A model generated the notes under the pieces. It did not search any database. It had not been told where the DNA came from and saw nothing but the letters and a program-made list of their open reading frames with translations. A DNA stretch of 41,759 nt from Verrucomicrobiales bacterium (GTDB lineage Bacteria > Verrucomicrobiota > Verrucomicrobiia > Limisphaerales > J093): positions 1 to 41,759 of the forward strand of contig JACKPW010000032.1 of the NCBI GenBank assembly GCA_024233215.1, written 5' to 3'. Of the stretch, positions 33,114-41,759 are shown piece after piece (position 1 is the stretch's first letter; each line of letters begins with the position of its first letter). Made by a program: the position numbers and the translations under genes.

Positions 33114-36100
33114 ATGGTTAGGCAGACTGAGACAAGCACCAGCAAAGACAGGAACCCGGCAACCGGTCCCCGCTCACGGACCGGTTTTCCGCCAAAGCAG
33201 GGCCTGTACGATCCGTGGTTCGAGAAGGACGCGTGCGGCGTTGGATTCGTGGTCCACATGAAGGGGCGCAAGTCCCATCGGATCATTGAGCAGGGGCTGG
33301 AGATCCTGTTGCGCCTGACTCATCGGGGCGCCTGCGGAGCGGAGCCGAACACGGGTGACGGGGCGGGACTGCTCCTGCAGATCCCCCACCAGTTCCTGAG
33401 TGCTGCGGTGGCAAGGGAGGGTTTCGACCTGCCCGACCCCGGCCATTACGGGGTGGGCCTGCTCTACCTGCCACCGGACGCCGGTGAACGGGATGCCTGT
33501 GAACGTCTGTTTGAGCGTCTGGCTGCCGAGGAAGGCGTGCCGGTGATCGGCTGGCGCACCGTGCCGACGGACAACTCGATGATCGGGAAGACGGCCCTGG
33601 CTTCCGAACCATTCGTTCGTCAGGTCTTCGTCCGTCGCAATCCGGGAATGGGGAATCTCCTGGCCTTCGAGCGGAAACTCTACGCCCTGCGGAAACGGGC
33701 TCACCGCGAAATCCATGAAGGGGAGTTCCCTGGCTGCGAATACTGGTATTTCACCAGCCTCTCCTCCCGCACGCTCGTCTACAAGGGCATGCTCATGTCC
33801 GAGCAGCTCAACCGCTACTTTCCGGACCTGAACGATCCCCTGATGGAAAGCGCCCTGGCGCTGGTCCATTCCCGTTTCAGCACCAATACCTTCCCCAGTT
33901 GGAGCCGGGCCCACCCCTACCGTTACGTGGCCCACAACGGGGAAATCAACACTCTGCGCGGTAATGTCAACTGGATGCGCGCCCGCGAGGCGTTGTTCGA
34001 AAGCGAGCTCTTCGGGGCCGACATCGACAAGATCCGACCCATCATCAATCTGAGGGGAAGCGACTCGGCGATGTTCGACAACTGCCTGGAGCTCCTCGCA
34101 CTGGGCGGTCGTCCCCTGCCCCACGCGGTCATGATGATGATCCCCGAGCCGTGGGAGAATCATGAAGACATGGCCCCCGCCCAGAAGGCGTTCTACCACT
34201 ACCATGCCGCCCTCATGGAGCCGTGGGATGGTCCCGCCTCCATCGCCTTCACTGATGGCTCCTGCATCGGGGCGGTGCTGGACCGCAACGGCCTGCGGCC
34301 CTCCCGCTATTACGTGACCAAGGACGACCTCGTCATCATGGCGTCCGAGGTCGGGGTGCTGCCCGTCGAACCCGAAAACGTCCTGCTCAAGGGCCGGTTG
34401 CAGCCGGGTCGCATGTTTCTCGTGGACATGGAGGAGGGACGGATCATCGCCGATGAAGAGGTCAAGTCGAAGATGTTCTCCGCCCACCCCTATCAGGAGT
34501 GGCTGGACCGGCATTTGGTTCGACTGGAGGATCTGCCGGAACCACCCTCGGTGGCCCATCCCGACCACAAGACCGTGACCCAGCGTCAGCAGGCCTTCGG
34601 TTACACCTTCGAGGAACTCCGCATGCTGCTCAGCCCCATGGCACAAAACGGGGTGGAAGCCGTGGGCTCGATGGGAACCGACACCCCGATCGCGGTGCTG
34701 TCCGAACGCCCTCAACTGCTCTACAACTACTTCAAGCAGCTCTTCGCCCAGGTCACCAACCCGCCCATCGACTGCATCCGTGAGGAACTGATCACCTCGG
34801 CCCAGACCATGATCGGTTCGGAGCGCAACCTGCTCAAACCGTCGCCAGAGAGCTGTCACATGGTGCAGCTCCGGACCCCGTTGCTCACCAACGAGGAACT
34901 GGCGAAACTCCTGCACGTTTCGCACGGGGAATTCAAGGGCACCACGATCCCGATCCTTTTCAATCCGGAAACCGGCGGCAAGGGCCTCGAGCAGGCCATG
35001 GAAGATCTGTTTGCCGCCGCCGACAGTGCCATCGCCGACGGCGTCAACATCCTGATCCTCTCGGATCGCGGGGTGAACGCGCAGAAAGCCCCCATCCCGG
35101 CCCTGCTCGCCGTCGCCGGCCTTCATCATCACCTGATCCGCCAGGGCACCCGCACCCGGGTCGGCATCGTCCTGGAGTCCGGCGAACCCCGGGAAACCCA
35201 CCACTACGCCGTGCTCATCGGCTACGGCTGCAGCGCCATCAACCCCTACCTGGCCTTCGAAACCCTGGACGACATGATCCGCCAGGGGCTCCTGACCGAC
35301 ATCACCCCCGAGAAGGCCCACAAGAACTACGTCAAGGCGGTGGTCAAGGGCATCGTCAAGGTGATGTCCAAGATGGGCATCTCCACCGTGGCCAGCTATC
35401 GCGGAGCCCAGATTTTCGAAGCCATCGGGCTGCACCACTCGGTCATCGATCGGTACTTCACCTGGACGCCATCCCGCATCGAGGGCATCGGCATCGACGG
35501 CATTGCCGAGGAGGTCCGGTTGCGTCATCGCGCCGCCTATCCGGATCGTCAGACCAACGGCAGCACCCTGCCCACCGGCGGGGCCTACCAATGGCGGGAG
35601 GACGGCGAGTACCACCTGTTCAACCCGGAGACGGTTCACCTGCTGCAGAAGGCGGCCCGAGGCGGCGATTACGAGACCTACAAGGCCTACGCCCAGCGGG
35701 TGAACGACCAGGCCCAGAATCTCTGCACGCTCCGCGGGTTGCTCAAGTTCAAGGACCGGACTCCGGTGCCCATCGACGAGGTGGAGACGATCGAGGCGAT
35801 CACCCGCCGGTTCAAGACCGGCGCCATGAGCTACGGCTCCATCAGCCTGGAAGCCCACGAAACCCTGGCCATCGCCATGAACCGGATCGGCGGCCGGAGC
35901 AATACCGGCGAAGGCGGCGAGGACCCCGACCGCTTCACCTGGACCAACGAGCAGGGCGATTCCAAATGCTCCGCCATCAAGCAGGTGGCCAGCGGCCGCT
36001 TCGGGGTGACCAGCCATTACCTGGTCAACTCCCTGGAAATCCAGATCAAGATGGCCCAGGGCGCGAAGCCCGGGGAAGGCGGCCAGTTGCCCGGCGGCAA

Positions 36101-37772
36101 GGTCTATCCCTGGGTCGCCAAGGTGCGGCACTCGACACCCGGCGTGGGACTGATCTCACCGCCCCCCCACCACGACATCTACTCCATCGAGGATCTCGCG
36201 GAACTCATCCACGACCTCAAGAACGCCAACACCGGCGCGCGCATCAACGTGAAGCTGGTCGCCGAGGTCGGCGTGGGCACCATCGCCGCAGGGGTGGCCA
36301 AGGGACACGCCGATGTGATCCTGATCAGCGGCTACGACGGCGGCACCGGCGCCTCCCCCCAAACCAGCATCAAGCACGCCGGCCTGCCGTGGGAACTGGG
36401 ACTCGCCGAAACCCACCAGACCCTGGTCCTCAATGACCTCCGCAGCCGCGTGGTGGTCGAGACCGACGGCCAGATGAAGACCGGCCGCGACGTCGTCATC
36501 GCCGCCCTGCTCGGCGCCGAGGAATTCGGCTTCGCCACCGCACCGCTGGTCACCATGGGCTGCATCCTCATGCGCGTCTGCCAGAAGAACACCTGCCCCG
36601 TCGGCGTGGCCACCCAGGACCCGCGCCTGCGGGCCCGGTTCAGCGGCAACCCGGATCACGTGGTCAACTTCTTCCGCTTCGTCGCCCGGGAAATCCGCGA
36701 ACTCATGGCCCAACTCGGATTTCGGACCATCGACGAGATGATCGGCCACACCGAGGTCCTCGAACCCAACGACGCCATCCGTCACTGGAAGGCCCGCGGG
36801 GTCGATTTCACCAACATCCTGCACCGCCCCGACGCCGGGCCGGAGATCGGACGTTTCTGCCGCATGAAGCAGGATCACGGCATCGAGGAGTCCCTGGACC
36901 ACACCGTCCTCCTGAACCTGTGCCGCCCCGCCATCGAGAACGGCGAGCCCGTACGGGCGGAAATGCCCATCGCCAACATCAACCGCGTCGTCGGCACCAT
37001 CACCGGCAGCGAACTGACCCGGCGCCACGGCCCGGCCGGCCTGCCCGAGGACACCATCAAGATCCACTTCAAGGGCTCCGCCGGCCAGAGCTTCGCCGCC
37101 TTCATGCCGCCGGGCATGACCTTCGTGCTCGAAGGCGACGCCAACGACTACATCGGCAAGGGCCTCTCCGGCGGCCGGGTGATCGTCTTCCCGCCACGCG
37201 GCTCCACCTTCGTCCCGGAGGAGAACGTCATCGTCGGCAACGTGGCCTTCTACGGCGCCACCAAGGGCGAGGCCTTCATCCGCGGCACCGCCGGCGAGCG
37301 GTTCTGCGTTCGCAACAGCGGCGTGAACGCCGTGGTGGAGGGTGTGGGTGACCACGGTTGCGAATACATGACCGGCGGACGGGTGGTGGTGCTCGGACCG
37401 ACCGGACGAAACTTTGCGGCCGGCATGTCCGGAGGCATCGCCTACGTGTTGGACACCGCCGGGGACTTTGCCGCCAAGCGCTGCAACCAGGCGATGGTCG
37501 CCCTGGAGCAACTCGAGGACGCCGCCGAAATCGAGGAGGTTCGGACGCTCATCCAGCGCCACGCGGAATCCACCCGGAGCGAGCACGCCCTGCAACTGCT
37601 CGCCCGCTGGGATGAAGTCCGGCCGAAGTTCGTCAAAGTCATCCCGCACGACTACAAACGGGTCCTCGAAGCCTTCCAGGCCGCGCAGCAGGCCGGCCAC
37701 AGCGGCGACGAGGCATGGATGGAGGCCTTCGAGGCCAATGCGCGTGACCTCGCCCGCGTCGGCGGGAACTAG
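33114..37772 (+). CDS. gltB: Glutamate synthase large subunit
   Basis: 1552 residues from ATG 33114; a TTG at 33039 is in frame but adds no conserved sequence. A leader of about 40 residues precedes Cys 41 in KDACGVGF, the nucleophile exposed by cleavage in GltB. Then come the class II amidotransferase domain (about 41-440, with RFSTNTFPSWSRAHPYRYVA), a central domain, and the FMN-binding synthase domain (about 820-1200). The latter has GGEDPDRFTW and the 3Fe-4S Cys set in CILMRVCQKNTCPVG. The C-terminal GXGXG helix domain follows (about 1280-1490, FKGSAGQSFAAFMPPGM). With GltD it makes two glutamates from glutamine and 2-oxoglutarate using NADPH. Confidence 0.97.
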   Translation: MVRQTETSTSKDRNPATGPRSRTGFPPKQGLYDPWFEKDACGVGFVVHMKGRKSHRIIEQGLEILLRLTHRGACGAEPNTGDGAGLLLQIPHQFLSAAVAREGFDLPDPGHYGVGLLYLPPDAGERDACERLFERLAAEEGVPVIGWRTVPTDNSMIGKTALASEPFVRQVFVRRNPGMGNLLAFERKLYALRKRAHREIHEGEFPGCEYWYFTSLSSRTLVYKGMLMSEQLNRYFPDLNDPLMESALALVHSRFSTNTFPSWSRAHPYRYVAHNGEINTLRGNVNWMRAREALFESELFGADIDKIRPIINLRGSDSAMFDNCLELLALGGRPLPHAVMMMIPEPWENHEDMAPAQKAFYHYHAALMEPWDGPASIAFTDGSCIGAVLDRNGLRPSRYYVTKDDLVIMASEVGVLPVEPENVLLKGRLQPGRMFLVDMEEGRIIADEEVKSKMFSAHPYQEWLDRHLVRLEDLPEPPSVAHPDHKTVTQRQQAFGYTFEELRMLLSPMAQNGVEAVGSMGTDTPIAVLSERPQLLYNYFKQLFAQVTNPPIDCIREELITSAQTMIGSERNLLKPSPESCHMVQLRTPLLTNEELAKLLHVSHGEFKGTTIPILFNPETGGKGLEQAMEDLFAAADSAIADGVNILILSDRGVNAQKAPIPALLAVAGLHHHLIRQGTRTRVGIVLESGEPRETHHYAVLIGYGCSAINPYLAFETLDDMIRQGLLTDITPEKAHKNYVKAVVKGIVKVMSKMGISTVASYRGAQIFEAIGLHHSVIDRYFTWTPSRIEGIGIDGIAEEVRLRHRAAYPDRQTNGSTLPTGGAYQWREDGEYHLFNPETVHLLQKAARGGDYETYKAYAQRVNDQAQNLCTLRGLLKFKDRTPVPIDEVETIEAITRRFKTGAMSYGSISLEAHETLAIAMNRIGGRSNTGEGGEDPDRFTWTNEQGDSKCSAIKQVASGRFGVTSHYLVNSLEIQIKMAQGAKPGEGGQLPGGKVYPWVAKVRHSTPGVGLISPPPHHDIYSIEDLAELIHDLKNANTGARINVKLVAEVGVGTIAAGVAKGHADVILISGYDGGTGASPQTSIKHAGLPWELGLAETHQTLVLNDLRSRVVVETDGQMKTGRDVVIAALLGAEEFGFATAPLVTMGCILMRVCQKNTCPVGVATQDPRLRARFSGNPDHVVNFFRFVAREIRELMAQLGFRTIDEMIGHTEVLEPNDAIRHWKARGVDFTNILHRPDAGPEIGRFCRMKQDHGIEESLDHTVLLNLCRPAIENGEPVRAEMPIANINRVVGTITGSELTRRHGPAGLPEDTIKIHFKGSAGQSFAAFMPPGMTFVLEGDANDYIGKGLSGGRVIVFPPRGSTFVPEENVIVGNVAFYGATKGEAFIRGTAGERFCVRNSGVNAVVEGVGDHGCEYMTGGRVVVLGPTGRNFAAGMSGGIAYVLDTAGDFAAKRCNQAMVALEQLEDAAEIEEVRTLIQRHAESTRSEHALQLLARWDEVRPKFVKVIPHDYKRVLEAFQAAQQAGHSGDEAWMEAFEANARDLARVGGN

Positions 37773-37783
37773 TCTGAATGGAA

Positions 37784-37936
37784 ACCACAAATTCACACGG
37801 ATCCACACGAATGACCAAGACACCGGACAGCCGGATTGATCAGGCATGGTATTGGGCCTTGTTTGGGCTACCCGACAGCGGCCTTGCGCAGGATCGGATG
37901 GTTCCTCATTCGTGTTCATTCGTGTCGATTCGTGGT
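37784..37936. repeat. Inverted-repeat element between gltB and gltD
   Basis: Two 31-nt arms (37784-37814 and 37906-37936) are inverted copies with 25 of 31 positions matching, and flank a 91-nt interior. Each arm is itself built of imperfect ACACGAATG-like units. The element fills most of the 221-nt gltB-gltD gap. A TTGACG lies about 25 nt before the gltD ATG (37994), so gltD may also have its own promoter. Confidence 0.75.
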
Positions 37937-37993
37937 GAAGGTCAACTGTCACACGTCACCGATTGACGAGCATTTCCGAAGCGACATAGCGAG

Positions 37994-39478
37994 ATGGGAA
38001 AACCGACTGGATTTCTGGACTACCTGAGGGAGCTGCCGCTGGACCGGCCGGCCCTGGAACGAATCAAGGACTGGAACGAGTTCCACCTGCACCACGATGA
38101 GGCGAAGCTGCGGGAGCAGGGCGCGCGCTGCATGGATTGCGGCATTCCATTCTGCCATACCGGCAAGCTGATCAGTGGGATGGCCTCCGGCTGCCCCATC
38201 AACAACCTGATCCCGGAATGGAACGACCTCGTCTACCGCGGTCTCCATCGTGAAGCCATTGACCGGCTCCACAAGACGAACAACTTCCCCGAGTTCACCG
38301 GCCGGGTCTGCCCCGCACCCTGCGAAGGGTCCTGCACCGTCGGCATCAACTCGCCACCCGTCACCATCAAGGCCATCGAGTGCCACATCATCGACCGCGC
38401 CTGGGACGAAGGGTGGGTGGTCGCCTCCCCCCCCACCAAACGATCCGGCAAACTGGTCGCCGTGGTCGGCTCCGGCCCCGCCGGCCTTTCCACCGCCGCC
38501 CAACTCAACAAGGCCGGGCATGAAGTCACGGTCTTCGAGCGCGAGGACCGCATCGGCGGATTGCTGATGTACGGCATCCCCAACATGAAGCTCGACAAGG
38601 CGCTGGTACAGCGCCGCGTGGATCTGCTCTCCCAGGAAGGCGTGCAGTTCCGCACCGGGACAACCATCGGCGGCGATGATTACCCGGCCGCCAGGCTCCG
38701 CGAGGAGTTCGATGCCGTCGTCCTCTGCACCGGCGCCACCCAACCCCGCGACCTCCCCCTGGACGGCCGCCAGCTCAAGGGGGTCCATTTCGCGATGGAA
38801 TTCCTGACCGGCAACACCCGCACCTTGCTGGAGGGAAACCCCACCCCGGACTACCTCTCCGCCGAAGGCCGGGACGTCATCGTGGTCGGTGGCGGCGACA
38901 CCGGGACGGACTGCGTCGGCACCTCGATCCGGCAGGGTTGTAAGAGTGTCACCCAGATCGAGATTCTCCCCCGTCCACCCGAAACCCGGCAGCCCGACAA
39001 TCCCTGGCCCGAATGGCCCAAGATCTTCCGCACCGACTACGGTCAGGAGGAAGCGGCCGCGTTGTTCGGCGCCGACCCGCGCGTCTTCCTCACCACGGTG
39101 AAGGAACTTGTGGGCGATGAATCCGGCCAGCTCAAGGAGGTCGTCACCGTCGGCATCGAATGGCAGAAGGACGCCAACGGACGCTTCACCCCGAAGGAAG
39201 TGCCCGGCACCGAACAGCGTCGACCGGCCCAACTCGTCCTGCTCGCCATGGGCTTCCTCGGCCCGGAACAGGCGATCCTCGACCAGCTTTCGCTCGAACG
39301 CGACGCCCGCACGAATGTGAAGGCGGAGTACGGCAAATACGCCACCAGCGTACCCGGCGTGTTCGCCGCGGGCGATTGTCGGCGTGGCCAGAGTCTGGTG
39401 GTCTGGGCATTCAACGAAGGCCGCGAGGCCGCCCGCGAATGCGACCGCTTCCTCATGGGCGAAACCAGCCTGCCCTGA
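37994..39478 (+). CDS. gltD: Glutamate synthase small subunit
   Basis: 494 residues. The N-terminal iron-sulfur domain has CMDCGIPFCHTG, the later Cys in SGCPINNLIPEWNDLVY, and RVCPAPCEGSCTVGI, forming two 4Fe-4S sites. The FAD-binding VVGSGPAGLSTAAQL (from about 156) and NADPH-binding VVGGGDTGTDCVGTSIRQG (from about 296) follow, with the closing VFAAGDCRRGQSLVVWA near the end. It passes electrons from NADPH to GltB. Start MGKPTGFLDYLRELP fits the family. An inverted-repeat element separates it from gltB. Confidence 0.97.
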   Translation: MGKPTGFLDYLRELPLDRPALERIKDWNEFHLHHDEAKLREQGARCMDCGIPFCHTGKLISGMASGCPINNLIPEWNDLVYRGLHREAIDRLHKTNNFPEFTGRVCPAPCEGSCTVGINSPPVTIKAIECHIIDRAWDEGWVVASPPTKRSGKLVAVVGSGPAGLSTAAQLNKAGHEVTVFEREDRIGGLLMYGIPNMKLDKALVQRRVDLLSQEGVQFRTGTTIGGDDYPAARLREEFDAVVLCTGATQPRDLPLDGRQLKGVHFAMEFLTGNTRTLLEGNPTPDYLSAEGRDVIVVGGGDTGTDCVGTSIRQGCKSVTQIEILPRPPETRQPDNPWPEWPKIFRTDYGQEEAAALFGADPRVFLTTVKELVGDESGQLKEVVTVGIEWQKDANGRFTPKEVPGTEQRRPAQLVLLAMGFLGPEQAILDQLSLERDARTNVKAEYGKYATSVPGVFAAGDCRRGQSLVVWAFNEGREAARECDRFLMGETSLP

Positions 39479-39496
39479 TTCAGGTCGAAATCCCGC

Positions 39497-39524
39497 TTGC
39501 GTCACGACACCGTTGTGCTAAATG
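39497..39524 (+). promoter_or_regulatory. Promoter-like site before the C39-like gene
   Basis: TTGCGT (39497-39502), a 16-nt spacer and TAAATG (39519-39524). The -10 is 34 nt before ATG 39559, so a leader of about 28 nt would result. The site suggests the C39/ATP-grasp pair can be transcribed apart from gltBD. Confidence 0.4.
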
Positions 39525-39558
39525 CGGCCCGTGCACTGCGCGCGTCGTCACGCACCTG

Positions 39559-40275
39559 ATGGAAGTCAAACTTGACCTGAGGATTCAGCCCCAGCCGGAC
39601 GAGGTTACCTGCGGCCCCACCTGCCTCCACGCCGTCTACGATTACTTCGGCGATTCGATCCCTCTGGACCAGGTCATCCGGGAAGTGCCCATGCTCGATG
39701 GCGGCGGTACCCTGTCGGTGCTGCTCGGCTGCCACGCCCTGAAGCGGGGTTACCGCGCCCGGATCTACTCCTACAATGTTCAAGTCTTCGACCCCACCTG
39801 GTTCGACCTGGACCGCCCCCGCATCATCGGGAAGCTGGAGGAACAGATCGCCCAACGGACCGACGAAAAGCTCCGGACCGCCAGCGAAGGGTATCTGCGC
39901 TTCCTGCAACTCGGTGGCGAACTCCGCTTCAACGATCTGAACCGGGGACTGATCCGCCACCACCTGAACCAGCGGGTCCCGATTCTCACGGGATTGAGCG
40001 CCACCTACCTCTACCGCTGTGCCCGGGAGTTCGGCCCCAACCTCGATTACGACGACATCCGGGGCGAACCGTCCGGCCATTTCGTCGTCCTGCGAGGATA
40101 CAACCGCGACACCCGCACCGTGGACGTGGCCGATCCGTTGCGCCCGAACCCCGCCGCCCGCGAACAACAGCGCTACACGGTCGAGATCGACCGCGTGATC
40201 TGCGCCATCCTGCTTGGCATCCTGACCTACGACGCCACCCTGCTCCTCATCCGCCCGAAATCCAAGAGTCCTTGA
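39559..40275 (+). CDS. C39-like cysteine peptidase family protein
   Basis: 238 residues from ATG 39559. The papain-like C39 core is visible: Gln 12 followed by Cys 18 in EVTCGPTCLHAVYDYFG, His 174 in GHFVVLRGYN, and Asp 192 in VDVADPLRPN, which make up the oxyanion Gln plus a Cys-His-Asp triad. C39 domains cleave leader peptides after double-Gly or act as stand-alone peptidase-like enzymes. There is no ABC transporter part and no signal peptide, so it should be cytoplasmic. The ATP-grasp gene follows after one base, a tight pair. The substrate is probably a peptide or amide made or used by the partner; that is inference. Confidence 0.85.
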   Translation: MEVKLDLRIQPQPDEVTCGPTCLHAVYDYFGDSIPLDQVIREVPMLDGGGTLSVLLGCHALKRGYRARIYSYNVQVFDPTWFDLDRPRIIGKLEEQIAQRTDEKLRTASEGYLRFLQLGGELRFNDLNRGLIRHHLNQRVPILTGLSATYLYRCAREFGPNLDYDDIRGEPSGHFVVLRGYNRDTRTVDVADPLRPNPAAREQQRYTVEIDRVICAILLGILTYDATLLLIRPKSKSP

Positions 40276-40276
40276 T

Positions 40277-41752
40277 ATGGCAATCCTGATGGTCGTCAAC
40301 AACCCGCGTGACTGGCCGCTCCACGTCCCCGGCGTGGAGGTGGTGGCCGCCCGGGACTACCTGACCCGGCCTGACTTTGCCGCCCTGCGCGGCGCCCGGG
40401 TCTTCAACTGCTGCCGCTCCTACCGCTACCAAAGCGTCGGGTACTACGTCTCCCTCCTGGCCGCAGCCCGGGGACACAAACCCATCCCGAACCTGGCCAC
40501 CATCCAGGACATGAAGTCGCCCTCCATCGTGCGTCTCACGTCCGAGGAGATGGACGAGCTCATCCAGAAAAGCCTGGCCGACATCAAGTCCCCCACGTTC
40601 CCGCTGAGCATCTATTTCGGCCGCAACCTGGCCCGCAAGCATGACCGTCTGGCGGGCCAGCTCTTCCAGATGTTCCACGCCCCCTTCCTGCGGGCGCACT
40701 TCGAACACGACGACCAGCACGGCTGGAGTCTGCAGCGGGTCGGCCCGATCTCCGAACGGGAAATCCCGGACAGTCACCACCCCTTCGTACTGGAGGTCGC
40801 CACCGAGTTCTTCGCACACCGCCGGTTCAGCGTCCGACGACGCGAGGTCTCCCGGTATGACCTGGCGATTCTCTACGACCCGAAAAACGCCTCCACGGCG
40901 TCGGATGAAACGGCCGTCAAACGGTTCGTCCGCGCCGCCGACTCCCTCGGCATCGAGGCGGAAACGATCACGCGTGACGAGTTCAGCTCGGTCGGCGAAT
41001 ACGACGCCCTGTTCATCCGGGATACCACGAACGTCAACCACTACACCTACCGGTTCGCCCAACGCGCCCAGGCCGAGGGGTTGGTGGTGATCGACGACCC
41101 GGAGTCGATCCTCAAGTGCACCAACAAGGTCTACCTGGCAGAGATCCTCAACCGCCACAACATCCTCGCGCCGAAAACCCTCATCGTGCACAAGGACAAC
41201 GTGGACCAGATCGTGCCCCAACTCGGACTGCCCTGCATCCTCAAGGCCCCGGACAGTTCGTTCTCCGCCGGTGTCAAGAAGGCCAACACGACCGAGGAGG
41301 CCATCGCCCTCGCTGATGCCATGCTGGACAAGTCCGACCTCGTCCTCGCCCAGGCTTTCGTGCCCACCGACTTCGACTGGCGCATCGGCATCCTCGACCG
41401 GCGCCCGCTCTACGCCTGCAAGTACTTCATGGCCCGGCAGCACTGGCAGATCATCAACCACGACACCGAACCCGGAAAGGAACGCCACGGACGCTGGGAG
41501 ACGCTGCCCATCGAACTCGCCCCCGCCGCGGTCGTTCGCAGCGCGCTCAAGGCGGCCAACCTGATCGGCGACGGCCTCTATGGGGTCGACCTCAAGCAGA
41601 TCGGGAAGGAGGTCTACGTGATCGAGATCAACGACAATCCCTCCATCGACAGCGGCGTCGAGGACCAGGTTCTCAAGAATGAACTCTACCGTCGCGTTCT
41701 GGAGGTGTTCCTCCAACGGCTCGAACGCCGCCGCCAGGGCCTCCGCACCTAG
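40277..41752 (+). CDS. RimK-like ATP-grasp ligase with RLAN N-terminal domain
   Basis: 491 residues. The first 200 or so match the RLAN region found before some RimK-type ligases (MAILMVVNNPRDWPLHVPGV, then CCRSYRYQSVGYYVSLLAAA and PIPNLATIQDMKSPSIVR). A pre-ATP-grasp domain (AILYDPKN, then DALFIRDTTNVNHYTYRFA) and the ATP-grasp fold follow: PKTLIVHKDN, LPCILKAPDSSFSAGV with the ATP Lys, and the metal-binding VIEINDNPSID near residue 455. RimK-family ligases add amino acids such as glutamate to carboxylates of proteins, peptides or small molecules. Its pairing with a C39-like protein suggests a shared peptide-like substrate. No chain-initiating or carrier gene is visible before the window ends. 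Confidence 0.9.
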   Translation: MAILMVVNNPRDWPLHVPGVEVVAARDYLTRPDFAALRGARVFNCCRSYRYQSVGYYVSLLAAARGHKPIPNLATIQDMKSPSIVRLTSEEMDELIQKSLADIKSPTFPLSIYFGRNLARKHDRLAGQLFQMFHAPFLRAHFEHDDQHGWSLQRVGPISEREIPDSHHPFVLEVATEFFAHRRFSVRRREVSRYDLAILYDPKNASTASDETAVKRFVRAADSLGIEAETITRDEFSSVGEYDALFIRDTTNVNHYTYRFAQRAQAEGLVVIDDPESILKCTNKVYLAEILNRHNILAPKTLIVHKDNVDQIVPQLGLPCILKAPDSSFSAGVKKANTTEEAIALADAMLDKSDLVLAQAFVPTDFDWRIGILDRRPLYACKYFMARQHWQIINHDTEPGKERHGRWETLPIELAPAAVVRSALKAANLIGDGLYGVDLKQIGKEVYVIEINDNPSIDSGVEDQVLKNELYRRVLEVFLQRLERRRQGLRT

Positions 41753-41759
41753 CCCTCAT

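Noticed and set aside
33174..36131. A 985-residue open frame on the minus strand opposite gltB
   Set aside because: It is an antisense shadow of a strongly conserved GltB; high GC keeps the opposite frame open and the predicted protein is His/Gly/Gln-rich with no family motifs.
37784..37936. A complete insertion sequence
   Set aside because: It has inverted arms but only 153 nt and no transposase; at most a non-autonomous element.
39559..40275. Leader-peptidase of a bacteriocin ABC exporter
   Set aside because: There is no membrane or ATPase domain, no exporter and no double-Gly precursor nearby; only the C39-type fold is shared.
1..41759. tRNA or rRNA genes and prophage or transposase genes
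   Set aside because: I looked for cloverleaf-type or rRNA-like conserved stretches and for transposase or integrase motifs and saw none; a dedicated scan could still find a tRNA I missed.

Overview
The window is about 41.8 kb of high-GC chromosomal DNA. It most likely comes from a Verrucomicrobiota member of the Pedosphaerales/Limisphaerales type (subdivision 3). The basis is a PSCyt1-DUF1549-DUF1553 gene coupled to a DUF1501 gene, a twin-arginine Gfo/Idh/MocA oxidoreductase, a PEP-CTERM protein, and many short palindromic or heptameric repeats of a kind I associate with these genomes. The taxonomic call is inference: no rRNA or tRNA gene is visible.

Layout. 1-6920 is a minus-strand block for exported catabolic or redox proteins: a Gfo/Idh/MocA oxidoreductase cut by the left edge, a secreted protein of unknown function, and a translationally coupled DUF1553 cytochrome/DUF1501 pair. 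7214-13176 (+) holds a UvrA-family ATPase carrying an in-frame repeat insertion, then sucrose synthase. 13177-15297 is a small accessory patch: a MazF/PemK-type toxin-antitoxin module, two unrecognised genes, a decayed partial copy of one of them, and several repeats. 15407-16494 (+) is a pair of overlapping lipoprotein genes. 16630-20543 (-) holds an exported AGE-type epimerase coupled to a cation/proton antiporter, and a PEP-CTERM protein. 20695-23800 (+) holds dtd, a small membrane protein and polyphosphate kinase. 23903-31829 (+) is an RND efflux operon: a periplasmic adaptor and two different permeases, with no outer-membrane channel gene in view. A TPR protein (-) lies divergent to gltB. 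33114-41752 (+) holds glutamate synthase large and small subunits, then a C39-like peptidase and a RimK-like ATP-grasp ligase one base apart.

Two global patterns stand out. First, many first genes of transcription units have a promoter-like TTGnnn / 16-17 nt / TAnnnT whose -10 box lies only 6-9 nt before the ATG, which predicts leaderless or nearly leaderless mRNAs. Second, gaps between genes, especially after convergent genes, are filled by small repeats: heptad arrays, GGGAG...CTCCC hairpins, ACACGAATG-type inverted repeats, and a GTAGCCGC...GCGGCTAC element. One of these entered a coding frame (uvrA-like gene) and another supplies a stop codon (antiporter). The most interesting functional lead is the C39-like peptidase/ATP-grasp pair beside gltBD.
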